This document shows positions 9,893-17,178 of a stretch of 64,000 bases of DNA, piece after piece. The notes under the pieces are model-generated. The model was not told the origin of the DNA, made no database searches, and was given only the letters and a program-made list of their open reading frames with translations. Position 1 is the stretch's first letter. Every line of letters starts with the position of its first letter. A program made the position numbers and the translations under genes. The DNA is from TMP-24 sp046348855. Lineage in GTDB: Bacteria; Pseudomonadota; Alphaproteobacteria; Rhodobacterales; Rhodobacteraceae. Location of the stretch: the NCBI GenBank assembly GCA_046348855.1, contig JAXMDK010000007.1:62001-126000 (forward strand). Direction: 5' to 3'.

Positions 9893-10945
9893 ATGGATCA
9901 GTCGGACGATATTGTGCAGACGCCGGCCGCCGCCGAAAGCCCCGAGGTGGAGGCCGAGGTTCAGTCCGATCCGCCCGTCACGGCGCAGACCGTCCAAAGG
10001 CCGCGCCGCGGGGCCGGGGTTATGGTCGCGCTTCTGTCCGGCTTCGTGACCGCCGCCGTCGGGTTCGCCGGGGGCGTCCTGCTGGTCCAGCGATATCCCG
10101 AACTGCTTGGCCTGACCGGCGGGGCCGGCGTCGACCAGCGCATTTCGGACCACGACAAACGGCTGAGCGACCTGGCTGCCCAACTGGCCGGGCTGCAAAG
10201 CCAGCCGGGGTCGCAGGCGGCCATCGACGCGCTGCGCGCCGAACAGGGGGCCAGCATCGCCGACCTTGCCGGCAAGCAGGATGCGCTTGGCCAAACGCTG
10301 CAATCGCTGACCGACCGGGTGGCCAAGCTCGAATCATTGCCGGTTTCGACGTCAGGTGACAGCGCAGCAGCAGTTGCCGCCCAGATGGCCCAGGCGGAAG
10401 CCAATGCCCGTGCCGCCCAGGCCGCCGCCCAGAAACTGAAGGACGAGGCCGACGCCGCATCCCGGCGCGCGGCGCTGGACATGGCCATCGGCAGCCTGAC
10501 GGCGGCGCTGGAAAGCGGCGCGGCGCTGGATCCGGCCCTGTCGCGGCTGAGCGAGGCCGGCGTTGCGGTGCCCGAGGCGCTGGCCAGCCAGGCGCAGGGC
10601 GTTCCGACGCTTCAGGCCTTGCGCCGGTCGTTCCCGGACGCCGCCCGCGATGCGCTGGCGCAATCCCTGGCCGAAACCGCACAAGGTGGTTTCTGGGCCA
10701 GGACCATGGCCTTCCTGCGCAGCCAGAGCGGGGCGCGGTCGCTGACGCCGCGCGCCGGCACCGACCCCGACGCGATCCTCAGCCGGGCCGAGGCGGCGCT
10801 GGCGACCGACGATCTGGCCACCGCGCTGAAGGAAATCGCCACCTTGCCGGCCGCCGGCCAGGCGCGGCTTGCGGAATGGACCGGCCTTGCCAACCGGCGA
10901 CTGGCCGCCAAGACTGCCATCGCCGGGCTGTCGGCGGCGAACTAG
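9893..10945 (+). CDS. Mitofilin/Mic60-like inner membrane protein (COG4223)
   Basis: The 350-residue protein has an acidic cytosolic N terminus, one transmembrane helix near residues 42-63 (GVMVALLSGFVTAAVGFAGG), long coiled-coil segments (about 80-230, rich in A, Q, L, E) and a C-terminal mitofilin-type domain. Alphaproteobacterial Mic60 homologues are known to shape intracytoplasmic membranes and to sit beside hemD/hemY, as here. The ATG at 9893 was chosen over an upstream one because it follows GGAGGGGCCG. Confidence 0.82.
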   Translation: MDQSDDIVQTPAAAESPEVEAEVQSDPPVTAQTVQRPRRGAGVMVALLSGFVTAAVGFAGGVLLVQRYPELLGLTGGAGVDQRISDHDKRLSDLAAQLAGLQSQPGSQAAIDALRAEQGASIADLAGKQDALGQTLQSLTDRVAKLESLPVSTSGDSAAAVAAQMAQAEANARAAQAAAQKLKDEADAASRRAALDMAIGSLTAALESGAALDPALSRLSEAGVAVPEALASQAQGVPTLQALRRSFPDAARDALAQSLAETAQGGFWARTMAFLRSQSGARSLTPRAGTDPDAILSRAEAALATDDLATALKEIATLPAAGQARLAEWTGLANRRLAAKTAIAGLSAAN

Positions 10946-10948
10946 GGG

Positions 10949-12463
10949 ATGGGAATGATCTGGTCCTTCCTGAAAATCACCGCTTTCGTCGCCTTGGTCG
11001 CCGGGGCCGCGCTGCTGGCCAACTACTTTGCGACCAGCGGCGGTGGCATCCGCATCGAGCTGCCGGGGCAGGAATTCTTCTTCGGCCCGGTGCAGGCGGT
11101 GATCGCCCTTATCCTGGCGCTGGTCGGGCTGTGGCTGGTCCTGCGCCTGCTCGGGCTGGCTCTGGCGGTCCTGCGCTTTGTGAACGGCGATGAGACGGCC
11201 TTCAGCCGCTATTTCGACCGCAATCGCGAACGGAAAGGCTATCAGGCGCTGACCGACGGGATGATGGCGCTGGCCTCGGGCGACGGCGCGCAGGCGATGG
11301 CGCAGGCGGCCCGGGCCGAGCGGTTGCTGCGTCAGCCGCAGCTGACCAACCTTCTGTCGGCGCAGGCCGCCGAGATGAGCGGTGATGCGCGCAAGGCCGG
11401 CGAAGTCTATCGCCGGCTGTTGACGGACGAGCGGACGCGGTTCGTTGGCGTGCGCGGGCTGATGAAGCAGAAACTGGCGGAAGGCGACCGCGAGACCGCG
11501 CTCAAGCTGGCGGAAAAGGCCTTCCTGATGCGGCCGTCGAACCGCGACATCCAGGACACCTTGTTCGATCTGCAGGCCGGCGCGGGCGATTGGGCCGGGG
11601 CGCGCAAGGTGCTGGGTGCCAGCCTGAAGCACGGCCATCTGCCGCGCGACGTCCATCGCCGCCGCGATGCGATCCTGGCTCTGCAAGAGGCGCGCGCCGT
11701 CCTGTCCGACGACCTGACGATCGAGGCGCGCGAGGCGGCGATCGCCGCCAACCGCCAATCGCCCGACCTGGTGCCGGCCGCGGTCCTGGCCGCGCATGGG
11801 CTGAACGGCGCGGGCAAGGCCAAGCAGGCGGCGCGCATCCTGTCCAAGGCCTGGGAAGTGGCGCCGCATCCCGACCTGGCCGCGGCCTTTGCCGCCCTGC
11901 AGCCAGACGAAACCCCGGCCGAGCGGCTGAAACGGTTCGCGCCGATCCTGAAGCTGCAGCCCGACCATGAGGAATCGAAGCTTCTGGCGGCCGAACTGCA
12001 CATCGCCGCCGAGGATTTCCCCGGTGCGCGCCGTGCGCTCGGCGATCTGGCCGAACGCCATCCGACGACGCGGGCCCTGACCCTGATGGCCGCCATCGAA
12101 CGCGGCGAGGGCGGCGACGACATGGTGGTGCGCGGCTGGCTGGCTCGGGCGCTGTCGGCCAGCCGCGGCCCGGAATGGGTCTGCGACAAGTGCCAGCACG
12201 TGAATGCGGTCTGGGCGCCGGTCTGCGACCATTGCGGCGGCTTCGACACGCTCAGCTGGCGCGAGCCGACCGGCGCGGCCAAGGTCGCATCGCCGACCGA
12301 TCTTCTGCCGCTGGTGGTCGGCCCGCCGCCCGCCTCGGCACCCCCAGCGGCCGAGGACGAACCCGCCCCACCACCACCCGCGCCCGAGAAGGGTGCCGTC
12401 TACGACGCGGAATTCTTCGACACGACTCCCGGTGCGACTGAGGGCGGAAAAACCGCAAAATAG
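10949..12463 (+). CDS. hemY: HemY-like TPR membrane protein with C-terminal zinc ribbon
   Basis: The 504-residue protein has two N-terminal membrane helices (about 6-28 and 43-67) followed by TPR-type helical repeats. This is the layout of the HemY N-terminal family linked to haem synthesis in proteobacteria; it is not protoporphyrinogen oxidase. Near residue 410 it carries CDKCQHVN...CDHCGG, a zinc-ribbon pair, then a proline- and alanine-rich tail. It begins 3 bases after the Mic60-like stop, so the two are co-translated. The zinc ribbon is usual for alphaproteobacterial versions as far as I recall. Confidence 0.88.
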   Translation: MGMIWSFLKITAFVALVAGAALLANYFATSGGGIRIELPGQEFFFGPVQAVIALILALVGLWLVLRLLGLALAVLRFVNGDETAFSRYFDRNRERKGYQALTDGMMALASGDGAQAMAQAARAERLLRQPQLTNLLSAQAAEMSGDARKAGEVYRRLLTDERTRFVGVRGLMKQKLAEGDRETALKLAEKAFLMRPSNRDIQDTLFDLQAGAGDWAGARKVLGASLKHGHLPRDVHRRRDAILALQEARAVLSDDLTIEAREAAIAANRQSPDLVPAAVLAAHGLNGAGKAKQAARILSKAWEVAPHPDLAAAFAALQPDETPAERLKRFAPILKLQPDHEESKLLAAELHIAAEDFPGARRALGDLAERHPTTRALTLMAAIERGEGGDDMVVRGWLARALSASRGPEWVCDKCQHVNAVWAPVCDHCGGFDTLSWREPTGAAKVASPTDLLPLVVGPPPASAPPAAEDEPAPPPPAPEKGAVYDAEFFDTTPGATEGGKTAK

Positions 12464-12505
12464 GGCTACACTCGCCGGCTTCATGGTGCTATCAGGCCGC
12501 ACCGG

Positions 12506-12546
12506 GCCGGTGTAGCTCAGCTGGTAGAGCACGTCATTCGTAATGA
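12506..12546 (+). tRNA. tRNA-Thr(CGU), 5' half left by island insertion
   Basis: GCCGGTG, TA, a D-arm with AGCTGGTA, and the anticodon stem/loop CGTCA-TTCGTAA give positions 1-38 of a tRNA-Thr with anticodon CGU. The sequence then leaves the tRNA pattern. The matching 3' half lies at 18540-18586: its acceptor strand CACCGGC pairs perfectly with GCCGGTG here, and its TGATG completes the anticodon stem. The gene is therefore split by about 6 kb and cannot make a tRNA as it stands. Confidence 0.9.
12535..12546. repeat. attL core, 12-bp direct repeat
   Basis: CATTCGTAATGA is identical to 18540-18551. It spans the anticodon loop and is the crossover region by which the island entered the tRNA gene. 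Confidence 0.88.
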
Positions 12547-12592
12547 GTGACGCCGCGCGCGATTTCCGAAACATCATCAAGACGTTAGGTGT

Positions 12593-12628
12593 TTTCGAGA
12601 ATCTGGTTTTCGAGAATGTTTCGAGAAT
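12593..12628 (+). repeat. Three TTTCGAGAAT direct repeats, likely integrase arm sites (left)
   Basis: TTTCGAGAAT occurs at 12593-12602, 12608-12617 and 12619-12628, all in one orientation and 47-82 bases inside attL. TTTCGAGAA recurs twice near the right end (18417-18435). Repeated short motifs at both ends of an element are typical of arm-type binding sites of tyrosine integrases or of excisionase. Confidence 0.65.
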
Positions 12629-12686
12629 TTGCAGGTGCGCGCGGTGTTGCGGATGCGCCTCAGCGGACAGTTCGGTGTCGTGGGTA

Positions 12687-13052
12687 TCAGCCCTTGAACC
12701 GGCTCATGACACACTCGAACTGGCGCTGCACGAGGTCATCCGCAGGGGTGTTGGCAAGCTGGATGTCCTCTGCCTTCACCGCCACGCGCGACTGAACGCT
12801 CAGCGACGCCGCTTCACGATCTTCCCAGCCGCCAAGCGTCACTAGCGTGCCGGTGGCGTCCTCGATGAAGAAGACGGCGATAACCGCCGCCAAGTCGGTT
12901 CCTTCGCCCAGCGCGAAGATCGTGGCCGCGCATTCAATATTGCGGTCGACCGAACCCTCGACGAGCATCTCGGCATAGATCGAACCCGACTGCGCAATAG
13001 CAGGCGAGGCGGCGGTGGCCGCTGCGATGGCGAAGTAGTGGCTAAGTCGCAT
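12687..13052 (-). CDS. Small secreted protein of the island
   Basis: The 121-residue protein starts MRLSHYFAIAAATAASPAIAQ, a signal peptide with cleavage expected after AIAQ. The mature part has two cysteines (NIECAATIF and RQFECVMSRF), probably one disulfide. An AAGGGAG ribosome-binding site precedes the ATG at 13052; the frame continues upstream into the tRNA but without a plausible start. I do not recognise the family. It is the gene nearest attL. Confidence 0.65.
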   Translation of the reverse strand: MRLSHYFAIAAATAASPAIAQSGSIYAEMLVEGSVDRNIECAATIFALGEGTDLAAVIAVFFIEDATGTLVTLGGWEDREAASLSVQSRVAVKAEDIQLANTPADDLVQRQFECVMSRFKG

Positions 13053-13098
13053 TGATGCTCCCTTGTTCCGGTTTCCGTCACCGATAGCGTTGGAGCGA

Positions 13099-13174
13099 TG
13101 GTGCCGCACGAGGGACTTGAACCCCCGACCCATCGCTTACGAAGCGATTGCTCTACCAACTGAGCTAGTGCGGC
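13099..13174 (-). tRNA. Complete tRNA-Thr(CGU) carried by the island
   Basis: The minus strand folds perfectly: acceptor GCCGCAC/GTGCGGC, D-arm GCTC-AGTTGGTA-GAGC, anticodon arm ATCGC-TTCGTAA-GCGAT, variable GGGTC, T-arm GGGGG-TTCAAGT-CCCTC, A73 and an encoded CCA. The anticodon is CGU, the same as in the tRNA gene destroyed by the island. Acceptor and anticodon stems differ from the host copy, so it is not a simple duplication. G1-C72, C2-G71 and the GU of the anticodon, the known threonine identity elements in E. coli, are kept. It most likely rescues ACG decoding. Confidence 0.95.
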
Positions 13175-13222
13175 GACGCGTTGGTGCGTTTAAACGTCGA
13201 AGCCCAATCGCGCAAGGCCGAA

Positions 13223-13738
13223 TCAGAACGGGATGTCGTCGTCGCCATCATCGCGTCGGGCTTGCTCTTGACGCTCGCGCTTTGCCCTAGCGCGGGACGG
13301 TCGCTTTCGTTCCAGATCGGCTACGAAGAACCAGTTGCCGCGCTTGCGGTTCAGCGACTTCGGTATGGCGCGGAGGTTTTCGGCGACATGCTTGCCGTGG
13401 ATCACCGTATCGCCGTCCTTGTTCACGCCGACTAGGGGGACCATGTGATCCACCTCATGCTCGATCCCGGTGGCCCGCGACAGCTTTTCCGCCGCCTTGT
13501 GGACCTCGAGAATCTGCTGCTCTTGGGCGTCGGTCAGGTCGTCAGGGACTGCACCCAGTTTTCTCGCGCGATACATTGCCGACTCGTGCCGACGGCGAGC
13601 GCGATTGTTCCTGTAGTAAGTCTTGTCCTTCGATGGTTTCCCACCGCTTCCCGCCGATAGAGCCTCGTGCTGAGCCTCATACTCGGCGGTCTCCCGTTCG
13701 GCCTCGGCGGCCTCCGCGTCGATTTCCTCGCGGGTCAT
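13223..13738 (-). CDS. HNH-type endonuclease-like protein with SSB-like C-terminal tip
   Basis: The 171-residue protein has an acidic helical N terminus (residues 1-30), a basic stretch (RNNRARRRHESAMYRARK, 43-60) and an HNH-like core: VDHMVPL around D97-H98, then HVAENLRAIPKSLNRKRGN (117-135). The last residues are DDGDDDIPF, which matches the acidic tip of bacterial SSB that recruits repair and replication proteins. The ATG at 13738 starts a family-like N terminus; upstream ATGs are less likely. It may be a nuclease associated with the adjacent R-M genes. Activity is unproven. Confidence 0.65.
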   Translation of the reverse strand: MTREEIDAEAAEAERETAEYEAQHEALSAGSGGKPSKDKTYYRNNRARRRHESAMYRARKLGAVPDDLTDAQEQQILEVHKAAEKLSRATGIEHEVDHMVPLVGVNKDGDTVIHGKHVAENLRAIPKSLNRKRGNWFFVADLERKRPSRARAKRERQEQARRDDGDDDIPF

Positions 13739-13947
13739 CCCGCAACTGTAGATTTCGGACACTTTTCCCTCCAGTCCTGATGCCAGTGTCGAGCGTGCCA
13801 AAGGACAGGCCGACACCTTTCGATGTGCTTCCTGTAGGCAATCTGCGATGGGCGGATTGGGGGACGGCCTCGGAAAAGGTGCCGACCAACTCCCTCGGAG
13901 GTAAGAAGCCGCTCGGCCCGAGTCAATGGGCTTAACTGGTCAGAAAC

Positions 13948-13973
13948 GATTTGACGTCTAGACGTCAAATCGG
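13948..13973. promoter_or_regulatory. 26-bp perfect palindrome upstream of the methyltransferase gene
   Basis: CGATTTGACGTCT is followed immediately by its exact reverse complement, centred 43 bases before the methyltransferase ATG. It is a probable operator for a dimeric DNA-binding protein. The wHTH-like N terminus of the methyltransferase is one candidate, giving autoregulation; the divergent HNH gene could share it. Confidence 0.65.
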
Positions 13974-14003
13974 ATATGCCCATCCGAAAACGAAAGGTCC
14001 ATC

Positions 14004-15116
14004 ATGCTTCGCCACGCACCGGGCAGTGTGCGCGACTCCGTCGTCGAGTTTCTGACTTCAACCGAGAGCGCATCCATCCACGAAATTCAGGCAGCGGTTG
14101 AGTCTCGCATTGGTGAGGTCGCGCCATCCTCTGTCCGGTCCTACCTGAACTTGAACGTCCCGGAACTATTCGAGCGGGTTGCTCGTGGACGCTACCGCCT
14201 CGCTGGAAAGCTGAACGGCAATGCGGTCCCGCAGGAACTGGCGCGGTGGCAGTTTGACAAGGCGACCTTGTATCAGGATGACTGCTTCGACTGGCTGAGG
14301 GCGCAACCTTCCCATTCGGTCCATGCCGTCGTTACCGATCCGCCCTACGGCCTTGTCGAATACACCCACAAGGAACAAGGAAAACTGCGAAACGGAAAAG
14401 GTGGAATCTGGCGTATCCCGCCCTCATACGACGGGCATCAACGCGCGCCCCTCCCACGCTTTACCGTCCTGACCGAAGACGACCGGGCGGCGCTGCGGCT
14501 GTTCTTTCTTGACTTCGGACGCCTGCTAACACGCGTCGCTGTCCCCGGCGCGAACATCCTAGTCGCATCGAACCCGCTGCTCGCGCATGTCGTCGCAGCG
14601 GCGATGTCCGAGGCAGGGTTGGAAATGCGCGGCTACCTCACTCGCCTCGTAATGACCATGCGAGGCGGCGACCGCCCCAAGAATGCGCACGAGGAGTTTC
14701 AAGACGTAAGTGTCATGCCGCGCTCTATGGCAGAGCAGTGGGTTATGCTGCGGACACCCCTAGAAGGCCGAGTGCAGGACAACCTCCGAAAGTGGGGCAC
14801 GGGCGGCTTCCGTCGTCCATCCGCTGACCGGCCGTTCGGCGACGTTATCAAATCACGCCCCACCCCTCCGAACGAGAAAGAAATCGCCCCGCACCCCTCG
14901 CTCAAACCGCAGGCATTCCTGCGCGAAGTCGTTCGCGGCGTGCTGCCGCTTGGTGAAGGGGTCGTTCTCGATCCCTTCTCGGGGTCGGGATCAACACTGG
15001 CTGCCGCGAATACCGTCGGCTATAGGAGTATCGGAGTTGAGAGGGATCACGCCTATCTAGAGATGGCGAAGTCGGCTATTCCCCTGCTGGCAAAGGTGCC
15101 GGTCAAAGAGGAATGA
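14004..15116 (+). CDS. Type II DNA methyltransferase (N6-A or N4-C, beta class) with N-terminal wHTH
   Basis: The 370-residue protein has the catalytic motif DPPYG (112-116) ahead of the AdoMet motif LDPFSGSGST (about 322-331), with the target-recognition region between them: the beta-class order. DPPY means exocyclic amino methylation of adenine or cytosine. Residues 1-68 (DSVVEFLTSTESASIHEIQA, then a possible recognition helix and RGRYRLAGK) look like a winged helix, which could bind DNA for recognition or autorepression. The endonuclease gene follows after 22 bases. The recognition sequence is unknown. Confidence 0.9.
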   Translation: MLRHAPGSVRDSVVEFLTSTESASIHEIQAAVESRIGEVAPSSVRSYLNLNVPELFERVARGRYRLAGKLNGNAVPQELARWQFDKATLYQDDCFDWLRAQPSHSVHAVVTDPPYGLVEYTHKEQGKLRNGKGGIWRIPPSYDGHQRAPLPRFTVLTEDDRAALRLFFLDFGRLLTRVAVPGANILVASNPLLAHVVAAAMSEAGLEMRGYLTRLVMTMRGGDRPKNAHEEFQDVSVMPRSMAEQWVMLRTPLEGRVQDNLRKWGTGGFRRPSADRPFGDVIKSRPTPPNEKEIAPHPSLKPQAFLREVVRGVLPLGEGVVLDPFSGSGSTLAAANTVGYRSIGVERDHAYLEMAKSAIPLLAKVPVKEE

Positions 15117-15138
15117 TCGGTCCCTCGGTGAGGGGCAG

Positions 15139-16164
15139 ATGACGCGCGAAGAAGTAGTCGAAGAGATGAAGCGGGATTTCCGAGGCGAAGGCGTCGGCAA
15201 ACCGCGAAAGTATGTTGGCGGGTTGCTGCCCTCGTTCTGCGACTTCCTCGTCGAACTTGACACGCCAAGCAATCCTTACGCGTCCCTCACCGACTTCTTC
15301 GCTGACTTCCCCCAGATCACCGATGGTGTCTCGACCTTGACTGTGTCGTTGAAGGGCGGCGGTCAGAAGACGATCCGCCCCGCCTATGAGCGGTATCACC
15401 ACCTCTATGTGACGGAACATCACCGGCTCGACTATCCACGCTCCGCGCCCTACGCGACGGGTAAGTGGGGCGATTACCGCCGCTGGCTGGATTCGCTTGT
15501 GGGCATGTCGAAGGACGACCTCGAATGGATCGCGCAGGCTTGCGTCGCCTTCGTACTTGACGAACTCAAGGATCAGAGTTTCGACCCGTCGTCTGTGCGG
15601 ACTGAACCGCCAATCTTCAAATGGCTGCTTGATGACTTCGACTTCTCGGCGCGGGCACGCGGCGAACCAACGGGCGCAGCATTCCAGGCGATGGTGTTCG
15701 GCTACATCCGCGCCGACGCTCCGCACTTACAGGTCGAGGCGCGGAAGGCGCGTGCGGGTTCGGCGCGGACGAAAGGCATCGGCGACATTGACGCTTGGGA
15801 GGGCGACCGTCTCGTCATCTCGGCTGAGGTGAAACACTTCGTCGTCGCCGACGGCAACATGAGCGACTTCACCCACTTTGCCGCGAGCATCACCGAGCGG
15901 GCTGCGCTTGGTCTCCTCGTCGCAGAGGACTTTCAGCCGGGCGTCCGTGAGAAGGTCGAGGCGCTTGGTCTGCATCCTCTGTCGCGGACGGACGTGCTAC
16001 GCATTGTCTCGCTCTGGGATCCGTTGAAGCAGCGGGCTGCTCTTAACGCGTTCCAGTGGGTGGTCGTCCACAAGGAGCAGAATTCCGGTCTGATCGACCG
16101 CGTGCAAGACTTCCTTGAGTCGGTCGGATATGGCCCCGGCCGAGCGATAACGGAAGGCGCGTAA
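15139..16164 (+). CDS. Type II restriction endonuclease, PD-(D/E)xK fold
   Basis: The 341-residue protein follows the methyltransferase by 22 bases. It has a plausible PD-(D/E)xK active site: GIGDIDAWEGDRLVISAEVKHF with D216 or D218, E230 and K232. The position next to the methyltransferase and this motif make it the cognate restriction enzyme. I cannot name its specificity. Apart from the motif it shares no family that I recognise. The GC content is lower than in the host genes. Confidence 0.8.
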   Translation: MTREEVVEEMKRDFRGEGVGKPRKYVGGLLPSFCDFLVELDTPSNPYASLTDFFADFPQITDGVSTLTVSLKGGGQKTIRPAYERYHHLYVTEHHRLDYPRSAPYATGKWGDYRRWLDSLVGMSKDDLEWIAQACVAFVLDELKDQSFDPSSVRTEPPIFKWLLDDFDFSARARGEPTGAAFQAMVFGYIRADAPHLQVEARKARAGSARTKGIGDIDAWEGDRLVISAEVKHFVVADGNMSDFTHFAASITERAALGLLVAEDFQPGVREKVEALGLHPLSRTDVLRIVSLWDPLKQRAALNAFQWVVVHKEQNSGLIDRVQDFLESVGYGPGRAITEGA

Positions 16165-16258
16165 GGGTCGGGCATCGCCATCAGGGCGATACCAGTCGGT
16201 TGACCCGCCGCCGGAACGGCGTCCAGATGTTTGTGCCTCTTGATCAACGGAGGCACCC

Positions 16259-16462
16259 ATGTTCATCAGACGCCCGCCCGCGCTCGAACCGCGCGATTTT
16301 CCCCTCGTCCTGCGCCGCGAATGGCGCATCGACTGCCCCGCCCGCCTTGGGCGGCAACGGGCGCTCGACTTCCTCGCCACATGCGAACGGACGGCACGCC
16401 CGATCCCATATGAAGTGCGCCCTCGCAGAGCGCGGGCGGCACACGCCATCGCGGCGGAATAG
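16259..16462 (+). CDS. Small basic hypothetical protein of the island
   Basis: A 67-residue, arginine-rich ORF with a good ribosome-binding site (GGAGG six bases before the ATG). The sequence (RPPALEPRDFPLVLRREWRI) shows no known domain. Arginine richness may merely reflect GC bias; the ribosome-binding site is the main support. Confidence 0.45.
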   Translation: MFIRRPPALEPRDFPLVLRREWRIDCPARLGRQRALDFLATCERTARPIPYEVRPRRARAAHAIAAE

Positions 16463-16504
16463 GCGTCAGCATAGGGGCGAGCGGTCAGTCACCGCCTGCT
16501 CGCC

Positions 16505-16777
16505 TCACTCTGCGCGTCTCTCGTGGCGATCCTTGGGCGATGACAGGCGCAACGGCAGCGAGATCGACGAGAGACTTACCAGTATCACCGCCGACGGCAC
16601 GTCGAAGCCGACTTCCCGCACGGTTTCGCGCCCGTTGCGCAGGGCTTCGAGGATCAATTCCTCGACGGGCTGCTCCGGTGCGAATGGCCGAGGCGCGGGC
16701 TTTGGCTGCGACAGGATGATGGTGTCGCAATCGCTTGTGGTAGGCCGTTGTATCCAATCGGAATGTCGGGGCGGCCA
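16505..16777 (-). CDS. Possible small gene, start unresolved
   Basis: This frame is open from 16777 to a TGA at 16505 and shows host-like third-position GC and protein-like sequence (PVEELILEALRNGRETVREV, then GFDVPSAVILVSL). It has no ATG; a TTG and two GTGs exist. The competing frame that begins with the ATG at 16778 has poor codon use. Either a non-ATG start is used or the 5' part is frameshifted. It lies just downstream of the AlpA-like gene. Confidence 0.35.
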   Translation of the reverse strand, partial: WPPRHSDWIQRPTTSDCDTIILSQPKPAPRPFAPEQPVEELILEALRNGRETVREVGFDVPSAVILVSLSSISLPLRLSSPKDRHERRAE

Positions 16778-16792
16778 TCAGGTCGCCCCGTT

Positions 16793-17035
16793 TCACATTT
16801 CCGTCTTGCCCTGCACCCACGCATCCACGTCGGCGCGGCGATAGCGAACCCAGCGATCCGTCGGCTGACAGAATCGCGGGCCACCGCCTTCCTTGCGCAT
16901 CTGGTAGAGGCGTTCGGCAGAACACTTGAGATAGGCCGCGCATTCCTGCGTGGTCATGAGTTCAGGCGGGTTCGCCCGAACAACGATTTCCATGATTTCG
17001 TCGAGTTTCGACTCGAGGGTCGAGAGGTCAGTCAT
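16793..17035 (-). CDS. AlpA/MerR-type helix-turn-helix protein, likely excisionase
   Basis: The 80-residue protein has a helical N terminus (MTDLSTLESKLDEIMEIVVR) and a classic DNA-binding domain: LMTTQECAAYLKCSAERLYQM followed by GPRFCQPTDRWVRYRRADVDAW. Such proteins act as excisionases or activators of integrase genes. The ATG at 17035 starts at the family-like N terminus. It lies upstream of the integrase 3' end, both leftward, so they are not a simple xis-int operon. Confidence 0.82.
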   Translation of the reverse strand: MTDLSTLESKLDEIMEIVVRANPPELMTTQECAAYLKCSAERLYQMRKEGGGPRFCQPTDRWVRYRRADVDAWVQGKTEM

Positions 17036-17178
17036 GAGGCCACCAATATTGGGTTGGAGCCAGATGACCGGGGCGCGTCTTGACTGCTTCTGCCGCGGGC
17101 AACTCGCGGCGCAGGCGCCTTCGGCCTCACGCCCGTGCAAGGTTCTGTCCACGGGCGAGGAGGCAGGATGCGACTAAT

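Noticed and set aside
13735..13983. 82-codon minus-strand ORF upstream of the HNH-like gene
   Set aside because: It has no ribosome-binding site, poor codon use, and overlaps both the HNH start region and the palindromic operator.
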